Shown: positions 1-11,438 of the stretch, one piece after another
Layout of the letters: each line of letters opens with the position of its first letter
How positions within the stretch are numbered: position 1 is the stretch's first letter
Assembly (NCBI GenBank): GCA_017311185.1
Contig: JAESUZ010000972.1
Span: 186,001 to 250,000 of the forward strand
Direction: 5' to 3'
Length of the DNA stretch: 64,000 nucleotides
Source of the DNA: Proteles cristata cristata
Taxonomy: Eukaryota; Chordata; Mammalia; Carnivora; Hyaenidae
Program-made: the position numbers and the translations under genes
Notes under the pieces: model-generated
Databases searched by the model: none
Seen by the model: only the letters and a program-made list of their open reading frames with translations
Told to the model about the DNA's origin: nothing

Positions 1-155
1 AGTCTGAACCTTGCACTGTGCTCTGCACCAAGAGTGTGGAGTCTGTTTAGGATTCTCTCTGTCTCCCTCCCTCTCTGCTCCCCCTGCCTTCCACCCGCTC
101 GCTCGCAGTCTCTCTCTCTCTCTCTCAAACAAATAAAAACTTAAAAAAATAAATA
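1..155 (+). repeat. SINEC_Fc-type SINE, 3' part (cut by window edge)
   Basis: Begins in the TGTGCTCTGCA part of the element and runs through the CT-rich region to an A-rich tail with AAATAAAAA. Confidence 0.8.
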
Positions 156-385
156 GGGGCACCTGGGTGGCTCAGTCAGTTAAGCGTCTGACTTCGGCTC
201 AGGTCATCATCTCACGGTTTGTGAGTTCGAGCCCTGCATTGGGCTCTCTGCTATTAGTACGGAGCCTGCTTTGGATCCTCAGTCTTCTCTCCCTCTGCCC
301 CTCCCCTGCTTGCACACACGTACACACACACTCTCTCTCTCTCAAAAATAAAAATTAAAAAAAAAATTAAATAATTAAATAAATT
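156..385 (+). repeat. SINEC_Fc-type SINE
   Basis: Starts GGGGCACCTGGGTGGCTCAG, with the B-box-like GAGTTCGAGCC and an A-rich tail. Confidence 0.9.
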
Positions 386-477
386 ATGGAATCCACCCCC
401 AACATAAACATCATTTTGTGCCCAAGAAACTCAAGTGTTTTTGAGAACAGAAATCCGACCTAATCCAAACATCATAG

Positions 478-640
478 CTAATGTTTATTGAGAGCTCACA
501 CACGCCAGCCTTGTCGTACATGCATTATGTGTGTGGCTTCACTTCATTCTCATAACAACCCAATAATAAAGGTGTTACTGTTTTCCAGGTTTCACAAACT
601 AGGAAACCATGGCAGAGAAGGTTTAGTAACTTGCCCCATG
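478..640 (+). repeat. MIR
   Basis: Reads in the MIR pattern: TTTATTGAG...CTCATAACAACCC...AGTAACTTGCCC. Confidence 0.6.
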
Positions 641-644
641 TCAT

Positions 645-1400
645 CAAAAGCTTCAAAAATACCAAACGCTGACACTACCAAATGCTGGCAAGGATGCAGA
701 GCAATAGGAACTCTCATTCATTGCATGTGGGAGTGCAAAGTGGTACAGCCACTTCGGAAAAACAGTTTGACAGGTTTTGACAAAACTAAGCATTCTTTTC
801 CCATATGATCTAGCGATCATGCTTCTTGGCATTTACCCAAAGAAGTAGAAAACTATTTATAATTGCCAAAAAAAACCAAAACCAAAAACTTGCAAGTAAC
901 CAAGTTGTCCTTTAATGGATAAACTATGATACATGCAGACACTGGAATATTAGTTGGTAATAAAGAGAAATAAGCTCAAGCCATAAAAATGCATAGAGGA
1001 AATTTAAAGGCATATTACTACATGAAAGAAGCCAATCTGAATAGACTACATATGGTACAATTCCAACTATTTGACCTTCTGGATAGGGAGAAACAGGATT
1101 TTTAGGGCAGTGAAACTACTCTGTATGATGCTACAATAGTGCATGCATCACTACACATTTCCTCAGACCCATAGAATATACCACACCCCGAGCAAACCCC
1201 AGTTAGACTCTGCACTTTGAGTGCTAATGACGTGTCAGTGTGAGCTCATCGATGTTAACAAATGTACTCCCAAGTGTGGGATATCCACAGCGGACATGTG
1301 GCATGTGCATCCATGGGGACGCAGGTATATAAGTTTTCTGTGACTATAAAACTCTAAAAAATTTTTACTAATTAAAAACAAAAACCAAAAACACAAAAAA
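645..1400 (+). mobile_element. Old L1 3' end
   Basis: Decayed end of L1 ORF2 (GCTGGCAAGGATGCAGAGCA) followed by an L1M-type 3' UTR (GTGAAACTACTCTGTATGAT, then TCATCGATGTTAACAAATG). Confidence 0.6.
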
Positions 1401-1619
1401 ACAAGCTTCAGACCCAGGAAGTTTGGCTCCAGAGCGCACCTCTAACCACTTTACTATACCATCCCCCAACTTCTGATGGAAAGAAAAGTCCAAACTTTGA
1501 TAGAAGGCAAAAAGAAAAAACATATGTACATGGAAAGTGAAACAAGGAGATTGCTGGGGTTTGGAATGTACTTACAGCTCAGGATGCCAACCCTTCCTAA
1601 TCCTTTCTAGAGGGCTGGC

Positions 1620-2200
1620 CGGGCTTCCAGACTGATTACGCCGACTCCCGCTTCACACGGAGTGTTTGATGAAAGGCACCTGACATGTGGCCTGAGGCCA
1701 GCATCCCCGGGCCCTTTGGTCGGGAAAACAGCTGTGAGAAATCTAGGGCACCCGGAGGAGAAAGTTTTATCAGCTGGCCTGTCCCGAGGCTGCCGGGAAG
1801 ACTAATATGCTGGTGCAGCCATGCCTTCGGAAACTGCCCTATTTTTAGAGAAAGGCATTCTTTCACGGGCCGTGCTTCTGACAGAGGAGCAGGGCAGCTC
1901 TCTGCCCAAGGTACAGCCAGCGAACATCAAGCCACTTCCACTGGTTTGCCCGACACAGGGCTCATTTTCTGCAAGTTTGTGGACCACCCTCCAAAGCATT
2001 TAACCAAAGGATTTATAAAATGCTCGCTCCCTCTCCAGCTGAGAGAACCCAGGGTGATACCGACTTCTACCCTTGCAAGGGGAACATAAGACGTTGTAAG
2101 GTACTGTTCCAACAGCAGCATCTTGCCAGCGTTTCAAAGAATACCATTCAAGGTCAATGCAAAGCTGTTTTTGCTGTAAAGAAGCAAATGTCTGCAAGGG
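1620..2200. promoter_or_regulatory. Unrepetitive block with clustered muscle-type motifs
   Basis: GC-richer than its flanks and free of recognisable repeats. Within about 135 bases there are CAGCTG E-boxes (about 1730 and 1771), TTATCA (a GATA site, about 1767), a perfect MEF2 consensus CTATTTTTAG (1839-1848) and an M-CAT-like CATTCTT (about 1856). It lies about 10 kb upstream of LRRC10. Enhancer function is inference. Confidence 0.3.
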
Positions 2201-2469
2201 AGACCATAGGTTAATTTCTGTTTCAATACACCTTGCTGGGAGGAGATGTTGGGGGGTGGGGGGGGATCCATAGTGGACCAAAAGGACATAGACTTGACCC
2301 AATGGGTTTGGGTCTTCCCAGCACCAAATCAGGAAACCAGGTAGGGCCCGGAAACCGAGAGAAACAACGCCAGGCTGGGCCAGGGCTCCACTCTCTTGAT
2401 CATGCATTAGGACTCCCTGGAATAATCCCAACCAAGAGCTAATAAGAACACCAATAATAAAAGGATAAT

Positions 2470-2612
2470 AATATCAACCATTTTTCAAGCGCCTTCTATG
2501 TGCAAGATACTTTAAACACATTATATCATGGCAGCCTCATGCAGTGGGTGTAATTACCCCAATTTTGCAGGTGAGGGAACCGAGGCTCAGAGAAGGGAAT
2601 GGCAGAATTATG
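2470..2612 (+). repeat. MIR
   Basis: CTTCTATGTGCAAGATACTTTA...GAGGCTCAGAGAAGGGAA follows the MIR core and 3' end. Confidence 0.6.
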
Positions 2613-2699
2613 TTTCAAAAAAAAAAAAAAAGAAAAAAGGAATGCTGGGACATTTCGCATGAAATGTCATGCAGTGTGAAGTCCCCACTGCCAAGCTGG

Positions 2700-2810
2700 T
2701 TGGGGACCTTACGGATCACCCGGTCTAACCCTCTGGTCTCCAGATGAGGGAAAGGAGAGCATGAGAAGTTAAACAACCTGCCCCCGGGCACATAGCCATT
2801 AGAGAAGTTC
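2700..2810 (+). repeat. MIR-like fragment
   Basis: CAGATGAGGGAAAG...AAGTTAAACAACCTGCCC resembles a degraded MIR. Confidence 0.35.
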
Positions 2811-4580
2811 GAACACAGATCCCTGGAGTCCAGGTAGGGGTCTTCCCACAGCATCAGTGTGACTTGGGATTCACACTGAGCCCTGCTATCTGAAAGACAC
2901 CCTCGATCAGGCAACACTGAACGAATGCTCCTTCTCCCTCCAAAAGTAGATGGGAGGAGATCTTCAACAGCTTGTCTTGGGCCTCTAGAGAGTCCGAGTT
3001 GGTTTGCGACCTTCCAGAGCTAGATGTTTCCAGACCCCCAAACTATTCATAGGATGTACCTCCATAATCACATAACTGCTTTCTGTCATTCTCTTATTGT
3101 AAACACACTTCCTCAGGGAAGCGTCACAGATATCTACCAGCAAAACCGTGTGGCCGGTCGTCTTTGCAAATTCCTCCAGAGTCCCTGCTTTTCTAACAGG
3201 ACACCTGCTGGGCTTCACTTGGACGAAAGAAATCTGGACAAGCTAGAGAGGGAGGAGTGAGCTTGCTCGGTCTGTCCCACCCCCAGTTTCAATTTGTCCC
3301 ATCCCAGGGTCTGCTCAGCAGTTGTGTGGGGAAGGGCAGGTGACATCAAGGAGAGACGATGTCACAGCCTCCAGCTTTGCCCATGTCCCCTTACCTCTTC
3401 CTGCCACGGCGATCTGAAGGCACAGCAGAGCCACCAAGATCAGCTTCACTGTCCTTGTTCAGTGGCTGCTCACTACTCACCAGGCTTTCTGATAGCTCAT
3501 TGGCTGCGAAGTTGTGAGGTTGCTCCATCCACTCCAGCAGGTTCTAATTAGCAGCAATTGTAATGATGTGGTTGGAGCTGACCACACATTTGGGCAGATA
3601 CTGACATTCCTTAAAGATGTGATATTGCACCAAGCAAGTACTAATGAGAGAGAACATATGCAGTGGGAAGGGGGAAGCCTGGCCTATCTTAAGCTTCTGG
3701 CATGTTCCAGGCATTTAAACCACACCATGACACTCTTATCATCTCCATTTGACAAATGTAGAAAGACCTTCAAAGACATTGAGCAACTTCTCCAAGGCCA
3801 TCCAGGCAGGAAATGCTAGAACTAAAACTTCACCCCAGATCGTCCAAACTACCAACCCACACACGCTAGACAACCCCATGACAGGCACTGCTGGATTCCG
3901 GCCTAACCTCTCTGTTCTTCCTTGCTAATGGAACCCTGGTTACATTGAGACAGCAATGTGCCCAGTTCTAGGTGGTCCCAGAATTTAGCAGCATCAACCA
4001 TCCTCTGAAAGCACTTCTAGCTACTGGGCCTGATGCTTGGGCCACAGCTCAGAATCCATATCCTCACAGAAGCCACTGCAGACACAGAAGTCACTAAGAC
4101 TGCAATCGTGTGTCGTCACTGTCCTTTCATCGTTCTATGGATTAAGCCAATTCTTGCAGATTAAGCTGAGATGTCACCATTTGTAGTATCATTTATGCTG
4201 GAAATGCATGAAAGATTCACCTGCCCCCTGACCCCTACTCTGCAAAACATGAACAAACAAACAAAAACCCAGCAAGTTATAAGAGACTTCATGAGCCCTT
4301 TATAAAGTTTATAAGCAATTCCAGTTTCCAAAGTTACTTTCACATTATCAACCATTTACTTGTCAGGAAGATCTAAGAATCTCAGGAGTGCCAAAGGAAT
4401 TCGTTGAGAGGATAGTTAGGTATGTAACGGGATAATTACTCCACCTTACTAAATGGAAAGAAAATCTTCCTCATGACTGAAAAGAATACATTCCAGTCAA
4501 GATAAAATATTACCTGTTGTACCCCATTTATAATTATGATGCTGCTTCTCTTGGGGAGGATTGGCTGGCAGTAGGGCAGC
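2811..4580. other. Intergenic sequence without a recognised gene
   Basis: Apart from the MIR-like piece near 3.7 kb I see no gene or known element. Confidence 0.5.
3690..3820 (+). repeat. MIR-like fragment
   Basis: TTCCAGGCATTTAAACCA...TCATCTCCATTTGACAAATG is a degraded MIR pattern. Confidence 0.45.
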
Positions 4581-4581
4581 C

Positions 4582-4791
4582 CAGGGTTTCTCAACCTTGG
4601 CACTTTGACCTTTGGGGCCAGACAATTCTTTGTTGTGGGAACTCTCCCGAGCATTAGAGAATGTTTAGCTGTGTCTCTGGCCTCTACCCACTAGATGCCA
4701 GGAGCACTCTAAGTCATAACAAACAAAAATGTCTTCAGACATGGTCAAGCATCTCTTGAAGGGCAAGATCACCACTATTTAAGAAGCACTG
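4582..4791 (-). mobile_element. MER20 (hAT-Charlie DNA transposon)
   Basis: CAGGGTTTCTCAACC at one end and AGAAGCACTG at the other, with internal CCTCTACCCACTAGATGCCA, typical of MER20. Complete length for this short nonautonomous element. Confidence 0.7.
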
Positions 4792-4793
4792 GC

Positions 4794-4962
4794 AGGATGC
4801 CTGGGTGGTTTAGTCAGTTAAGTGTCCAAATTTGGCTCAGGTCATGATTTCATGTTCATGAGTTCGAGCCCCAAGTCAGACTCCATGCCAACAGCTCAGA
4901 GCCTGGAGCCTGCTTCGAATTCTGTATCTCCCTCTCTCTCTCTGCCCCTCCCCTGTTCGTGC

Positions 4963-4997
<35 letters not shown>

Positions 4998-5041
4998 TTC
5001 TCTCTCTCAAAAATAAATAAACATGAACATTTAAAAAAAAG
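4794..5041 (+). repeat. SINEC_Fc-type SINE
   Basis: GGATGCCTGGGTGGTTTAG start, a run of CTGT repeats inside, and an AAATAAATAAAC tail. Sits directly against the MER20 end. Confidence 0.85.
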
Positions 5042-5934
5042 GAAAGAAAAGAACCACTGGCAAAGGTCAACAAACTCGGAAGACCTGTTTACACCCAGGG
5101 ATGCCTGAAACCTGACAAAGCCACGAAATACTGCAGTGAAGTAGAAAGTACTGATCTGTGTTCTGGTAGCAAATCCTATGCTCTATGAAATAGGGAGCAG
5201 AGGGTCATGGCCTTCAGCCGTAATCTCGGGCAAGTTCTCTTATCCCAGGCCGCCAAGAAACCCAGCGTCAGAACAGGGATCCTCAACGTTGCTAGGCAGA
5301 ATCCCTTTGATGCCTATTTTCCTTCCTACCACTCACAAGCAAGCTGTAAAAAGGCTGCCTTTTCCAATTCCGTTCCTTTCTCCCGGAGCTGTCCACCCAG
5401 TGAGTCGATGGAATGCTCTCAGGGTTTGTGTTTCATCGCACTGCTCACTTTTGAAGCTCCCTTTTCTCTGCATAATTGTCTTAGCTCAAAAGCCGCTCCT
5501 GAACAGATTCCAGCAGTGCAACCCTGACAGAGCATCTTAACGAACTTCAGGGTATCCTGGGAGGCCACCCTGGAGTCCACCTTTGGGCCCGCCCGCAGAG
5601 CGGGGTCAGCACGCTCAGAGTCATGGGCTGAACCCCCAGGGGAAGCCCTCAGCCACTGCCCCCCTCCCCCTGCACTGTGCCCTGCAAGGTACACAATGGT
5701 AGTTTGTCCTACAGGCTGTACCAAGCACATGTGAGCTCCTTTCTGGGTTCTTCCAATGCTGTGTGATCTGGTCAACTATGCTGAGTAAATTCTGAGTCTT
5801 TCTCAGAACCCAGTCTCTTACCTCAATCAATGTTGGAAAAAAATCTATTTACTCATGAATATGTATGGTCAAGCCACTGGCTACTAGCAATTTGAGTTTC
5901 TGTTATCAAACTGAGACTAATATATCATTCATTC
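5042..5934. other. Intergenic sequence without a recognised gene
   Basis: Overlapping short frames on both strands have no recognisable domain or codon bias. I see nothing else. Confidence 0.5.
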
Positions 5935-5959
5935 ATTCATTCATTCATTCATTCATTCA
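5935..5959. repeat. (ATTC)n microsatellite
   Basis: About six tandem ATTC units. Confidence 0.85.
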
Positions 5960-6098
5960 ACTCTTCCAGGGAGGCAGGGAATTTTGTCTGTAGTTCATCA
6001 CTTATTTGTGGAATAAATCAATACCCCACTCTGAGGTGCTGTCATGTGCTAAGAATGCAGCAGTGAACAGGCCTCAGAGACTTTACAGTCCAACAGGA

Positions 6099-6099
<1 letters not shown>

Positions 6100-6138
<39 letters not shown>

Positions 6139-6148
6139 ACGTGTGTGT
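6100..6148. repeat. (GT)n microsatellite
   Basis: About 18 uninterrupted GT units, then GCAC and more GT. Confidence 0.95.
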
Positions 6149-6269
6149 AAAACTCAAGGTTTTCACACAAGATACTACCTATAGCAGTACTGATGGGGGT
6201 AAGAAGTTAAATTTGTGTTCTTTTTCCTATATTTAGTGTTGTCTTTAGTACTTAAAAATTTTTCTTTCT

Positions 6270-6478
6270 GGGGCGCCTGGGTGGCTCAGTTGGTTAAGCG
6301 TCAGACTTCAGCTCAGGTCACGATCTCGCAGTTTGGGATTTCGAGCCCTGCACTGGGCTCACTGCTGTCACCAAGGAGCCTGCTTCAGAGCCTCTGTCCC
6401 TGTCTTTCTCCGCTCCTCCCCTCCCCTGCTTGCATGCACTCTCTCTGTTCCTCTCAAAAACAAATTTAAAAAAATAAT
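6270..6478 (+). repeat. SINEC_Fc-type SINE
   Basis: GGGGCGCCTGGGTGGCTCAG start and an A-rich tail. Confidence 0.9.
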
Positions 6479-6539
6479 TTTCTGTGGGCAAGTCAAGGCC
6501 TAGTTCACCAGCCAAATAGCATGAGCGCACCCACTGTCA

Positions 6540-6990
6540 CTTGCTGAGGACCTACTGGGTGCCAGGTACTGAGGCAGAGACGACAGATGCGCAGGAAGCC
6601 GATCCCAGCAGATGTGCCCAAGTGGGGATTAGAGTCGCGGGGAAGATGGGAGATCAGTACGTTTTTACAGAGGAGCACTGTTAGCACAATGCAAAATCTC
6701 TGGGTAGGAAATGACATGTCTGGTGTGACGGCACAAAGGAGTAAGAGTGAGGGGAGGGGGTGGGGAGGGCATTGCAGGCAAAGGGGTCTGCATGGGGGAG
6801 GGTCGGCACATTCGATGAACCAGAGAGGGCAGCAAGGGAAGAGGGGAGCCCTCAGTGGGCTGGAGAGCCGGGCAGGGGCACATCCTCTAGGGGCCTGTAA
6901 GCCTCACTGAGGAGTCTGGGCTTCGTTCTGCAGGAATCAGAAGCCCCTGCCCGGACTTGAGGTGGGGCTTCAATGACCCCACTAGGAAGC
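6540..6990. repeat. Ancient GA-rich interspersed repeat (L2/CR1-like)
   Basis: Phrases such as GGCTTCGTTCTGCAGG near GTGGGCTGGAGAGCCGGGC resemble an old LINE-derived repeat common in mammals. Family not certain. Confidence 0.3.
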
Positions 6991-7929
6991 ACTGTGGCCA
7001 ACGTGGGGGGAAATGGGTAGGTGGTAATGTGTAAGCTATAACCTCTGCTATGGGTGACATGGTCAGTGCTCTTCTCAGAAGCCTCAAGATCACAACCCTA
7101 TGTGCCCTGAGCAATGGGAGGCTGTGAGCCCAGAGCCCTTTGCAAACCCCCCAGGAAGTAGGCAGTGTCAGGAACAGGCCTGTCTCCCCTAGCTCTTGCT
7201 TTAACCTGCCGCCTTCTCGCACCCAGGCCACCATTCTGACATTCCTTTTCAGAGATTATCACTGACTGCGGTCCTTGAGCTGAGCCCCGAACATCTACCT
7301 GTCCCTTAGATAAGCCAGTTCAGAGCCTTCTGGGGTCACAGGGGTCATGGGATGCATTTCATAGATTCACAGACATCTGTGGCCAGAGAGGACGTGGTCT
7401 TTCCAGTGACTTTGTGAAGAGGGTCGTGTGGGTCTTTCACAGGCACATTGTAAGCAACCTAGATGCCATCGAGTCTCCAGCCTGTCCCTTTGCCAAGGGC
7501 AACAGTTCAGGTGGGTCAATAAACCAATCACGGTAATGGTCAATCTGTAACCCTCCACGTTACCCAAGGGATGTTTCATTCGCTTTAAACCTGACACATG
7601 GCATGAAAAGTGAGGGCCGGACAAACTCTGAAGATATGGCAGTGTGGCTGGTTACAATCTGCTCTCTCTGTTGGTTTTTCTTGATTTCTATTCTTCTGCT
7701 TATTTCTGTTTCCATGGTTCACACAAAAGGCCTTTCTCAACTGTTTCGTTGTCCTTAGCTCATATTTAGGGAATGGCATTAAAGTGTCAAATAGAAGTTC
7801 GGAGTGTGAGGCCAGAGTTTGTCAGCTGGTGGGACCTTAACTTCAGGAGGAGAACCCACCACCCCCGCTCTGGTGGAATTGTGTACTTTGTGACATAGGG
7901 TCCTATCCTATCTATCTCATTAGCCACAA
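6991..7929. other. Intergenic sequence without a recognised gene
   Basis: No feature recognised. Confidence 0.5.
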
Positions 7930-8120
7930 GATTCCCTGCCTCTAGAGCGTAGTGGGTGCTCAATAAATATTTGTTGTCATTACTAAACCCCTCTGACCCT
8001 CAGTTTTCTCATCTGAAAATTGGGGATAAAAAATATTTCTCTGGCAGGTGTTCAGAGAAGAGAGTATATGTAAAGCCCCTGGCACAGTGCTTAGTGTTTA
8101 GCCAATTTGTTACAAACAAT
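7930..8120 (-). repeat. MIR
   Basis: GTGGGTGCTCAATAAATATT, then CCTCAGTTTTCTCATCTG, then GGCACAGTGCTTAG: pieces of the MIR complement. Confidence 0.65.
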
Positions 8121-9165
8121 AACAGGTGGCCATCATTGTCGGCATTATTTCTAGGGACAACGGGGCAGCTGTTTCATGACCGTCTGAAGTCACAGAGGCC
8201 AGGCCAAATATAGAAGCAAAGCACAGTACTTGTCGAGAGGCCATTTGTTATAGTACAAATCAACACAGGAAGGAGGAGCCTCGAGATGATAGCCTCTGAC
8301 ATTCAGTGTGTAGAAAGTCTAAGAAGGACACCAGCTTCCTTTGTGACTGAGGAGAAAGAAAGTGGGTGGTGGCGCTGCAGAATGGCCATTCACGTGGAAT
8401 GTTCTTCTGCTCTGCTCAGTCCTTTAGAGCAATCTCGCAGCAAAGGCCCTGGAGGACAGTAAGGAGTAGGCCGAGCCCCCCCCCCCGCCCCCCCACTGGC
8501 ACAGCCAGCCCCAGGCAGGCTAATGGGTTGTCTCCTCTGGCATAGTTGCTACATAGATGTCTATTGTTAAAAAAGAAAAGAAAAAACAAACAACAATTCA
8601 AACAAAAACATTTCAAATAGGACAAGACAGTACTTGCAGAAAGATGGGAATCGACCTGAAGGTTGGAGGGTGTTAGGAAGCTAACCTTTCCAGGGATCCA
8701 GAAGGACCAAGGCCCTGCCAGCTTCAACATGTGACTTCCACATGGTGGCGGTTAAGTTCCCCCTGGGTGTTGATATGCAGCGAGCAGATGGGGAGTGTGT
8801 GGAGGTAGGCGACGCTGGCTTTAAATGAGCCAGGCCTAGAAGAGACAGGAGTCACTGCTGCCCACATTCCATTGGCTAGAATTAGACTCTCTGCCCTACA
8901 CTGGGACTAGAAAATGTCCTGGCTGGACAGCTGCTTCCCACAGCTAGACACTATGGAAGAAAAGCACGAACCTTTGATGGGCCATTAGCTGTTATCTGCC
9001 ATCGATGAACTGATGAGATGATCCTCATTTATTTCAGCTGCAGGAGGCTGGCTTTCCTCTTCCCTCCCTTCTGCTTTTCCACTTGCCTTTTGTCAAAGGC
9101 AAATTTGTAAACCATGGAAAACTATTACCCAGTAAAAATGAAGAGTTAAGAAAATGAACACCTGC
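8121..9165. other. Intergenic sequence without a recognised gene
   Basis: Contains a short C-rich run (8477-8494). Nothing else recognised. Confidence 0.5.
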
Positions 9166-9348
9166 AGGCACCTGGGTGGCTCTGTCATTAGGCATGTGAC
9201 TTTGGCTCAGGTCATGATCTCATGGTTCATGAGTTTGAGTCCCACATCAGATGAGCTCGAGCTCCACTTTGGGTGAGCCTCCTTTCTCTCTCTTTCCTCC
9301 TCTCTCTCTCTCTGTCACTCACTCACTTGCACCCTCTCTCAAAGAAAG
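9166..9348 (+). repeat. SINEC_Fc-type SINE
   Basis: GGCACCTGGGTGGCTCTGTCA start and a CT-rich middle. The tail abuts the next SINE. Confidence 0.8.
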
Positions 9349-9349
9349 G

Positions 9350-9560
9350 GGGGGGTGCTCCTGGTGGCTCAGTATCTGACTTTGGCTCAGGTCATAATCT
9401 CACAATTTGTGGGTTTGAGCCCCACATTAGGCTCTGTACTGACAGCTTGGATCCTGGAGGTTGCTTCAGAGTCTGTGTCACCCTCTCTGCCTCTCCCCTG
9501 CTCACATTGTCTCTGTCTCTCAAAAATGAATAAACATTACAAAAATTATTTTTTTTAATA
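9350..9560 (+). repeat. SINEC_Fc-type SINE, slightly damaged head
   Basis: GTGCTCCTGGTGGCTCAG start with a shortened head; AAAAATGAATAAAC tail. Confidence 0.8.
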
Positions 9561-9561
9561 T

Positions 9562-9731
9562 TTTTTTAATGTTTTATTTATTTCTGAGAGAGAGGGAGAC
9601 ACAGAATCTGAAGCAGGCTCCAGGCACTGGGCTGGCTGTCAGCACAAAGCCCGACGCAGGACTCAAACCCACGAACTGTGAGATCATGACCTGAGTCAGA
9701 CGCTTAACCAACTGAGCCACCCAGGCACCCC
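9562..9731 (-). repeat. SINEC_Fc-type SINE, reverse
   Basis: Reverse complement pattern ending TGAGCCACCCAGGCACCCC. Confidence 0.9.
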
Positions 9732-9739
9732 TAAAAAAA

Positions 9740-9957
9740 TTTTTTTTAATGTTTTATTTATTTCTAGGAGAGAGAGAGAGAGACAGCGTGAGCAGGGGAG
9801 GGTCAGAGAGAGAGGGAGTCACAGACTCTGAAACAGGCTCCAGGCTCTGAGCTGGCAGTCAGCACAGAGCCCGACATGGGGCTCGAACCCACGAACTACG
9901 AGATCATGACCTAAGCGAAAGTTGGACGCTTAGCCGACTAAGCCACCCAGGTGCCCC
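9740..9957 (-). repeat. SINEC_Fc-type SINE, reverse
   Basis: Starts with TTTTTTTTAATG tail complement and ends AAGCCACCCAGGTGCCCC. Four SINEs lie in a row here, two in each direction. Confidence 0.9.
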
Positions 9958-10189
9958 TAAAAATTTTTTTTAAAAGATGCATTATCTTTGATCCAGGAAC
10001 ACTTCTAAGTCCATTTCTTAAAGAAATTAGTGGATAACTCTGACAATGCATGTAGGAGTATATTTATAATAGTGACACGTTGCAAGCGATCTAAATGCCA
10101 ATAGATGACAACAGGGACCTGTTTACACTTAAACGATGCTTCCACATAATGGAATACAGGTGATTAAAATAATTATGTATATTACCTAC

Positions 10190-10965
10190 AAACACAAAAA
10201 TATGCTCAGCGTCCCTCCTCATCAGGGAAATACAAATCAAATCCACACTGAGATAACACCTCATGCCAGTCAGAGTGGCTAAAATGAACAAATCAGGAGA
10301 CTCTAGATGCTGGCGAGGATGTGGAGAAATGGGCACCTTCCTACACTGTTGGTGGGAATGTAAACTGGGGCAGCCCCTCTGGAAAACAGTGTGGAAGTTC
10401 CTCAAAAAATTAACAATAGAACTCCCCTATGACCCAGCAATAGCACTGCTAGGAATTTACCCAAGGGATACAGGAGTGCTGATGCATAGGGGCACTTGTA
10501 TCCCAATGTTCACAGCAGCACTCTCCACAATAGCTAAAACATGGAAGGAGCCTAAGTGTCCATCAACAGATGAATGGATCAAGAAGATGTGGTTTATCTA
10601 TACCATGGAATACTGCATGGCAATGAGAAACAATGAAACCTGGCCATGTGTAGCAACATGGATGGACCTTGAGGGTGTTATGCTGAGCGAAATAAGTCAG
10701 GCAGAGAAGGACAAATACCATATGTGTGCACGTATAGGAGGATTAGGAGGAACTTAACGGAGGACCAAGGGGGAGAAGAAGGGGAAAAATAGTTGGAGGG
10801 AGGGAGGCAAACCATGAGAGACTCTTGAATGCTGAGAACAAACTGAGGTCTGATGGGGGTGGGGGGAGGGGAAGGGGGGGTGATGGGCATGGGGGAGGGC
10901 ACTTGGGATGAGCCCTGGGTGTTATATGGAAACCAGCTTGACAATAAACTCTTTAAGGAAAAAAA
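10190..10965 (+). mobile_element. 5'-truncated L1 with ORF2 C terminus
   Basis: Includes a 164-codon frame (10263-10757) with [20 protein letters not shown] and KCPSTDEWIKKMWFIYTMEY, the C-terminal part of L1 ORF2 protein. A G-rich 3' UTR and AATAAACTC...poly(A) follow. The frame is still open, so this copy is fairly young. It lacks the endonuclease and reverse transcriptase and is dead. Confidence 0.85.
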
Positions 10966-11036
10966 ATATGTCCATGTTATAATAAAAGTAAAACTCTTCA
11001 ACAGTGTAAATTTTTAACAATAAATTGATTACTTGT

Positions 11037-11270
11037 GGAACGCCTGGGTGCTTAGTCAGTTAAGCATCTGACTTTGGCTCAGGTCATGATCTCATGGTTC
11101 ATAAGTTCAAGCCCTGCATCAGGCTCTGTGCTGACAGCTCGGAGTCTAGAGCCTGCTTCAGATTCTGTGCTCCCCTCTCTCTCTGCCCGCCCCCAACTTG
11201 CACTCTCTCTCTCTCTCTCTCTCAAAAATAAATAAACACTAAAAAAATTTTTTTAATTAAAAAAAATAAA
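11037..11270 (+). repeat. SINEC_Fc-type SINE
   Basis: GGAACGCCTGGGTGCTTAG start, (CT)n middle, AAATAAATAAACAC tail. Confidence 0.88.
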
Positions 11271-11438
11271 TCAGTTACTGTAGCAAACTAAAATGTTTAG
11301 TGTATATTTCTGGGTAATACGGTGGCTACGGGGGTTTCCATTTTCTTCTGTTACACGTTTCCATAACGTCTTAACACTTTATCATTAGAAAAAGCAGTGA
11401 AGCTATTTTCAGCTTGAAACAAACAAACAAAAAAATGT

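Larger units (their letters stand above)
9975..11400 (+). mobile_element. Old L1 3' region, interrupted by younger insertions
   Basis: L1 3'-end wording on both sides (TGCCAATAGATGACAACAGG before, TTCTGTTACACGTTTCCATAA after) is split by a younger L1 and a SINE. Confidence 0.45.

Noticed and set aside
6215..6469. Many short frames starting like GAWVAQLVKR or MAQSVKR
   Set aside because: All are translations of the SINE head and occur wherever a forward SINE lies. They are not genes.
1..11400. BEST3 exons, expected on this side by synteny
   Set aside because: No frame with bestrophin sequence was seen; in human the gene lies some 40 kb beyond LRRC10, so it is likely outside the window.
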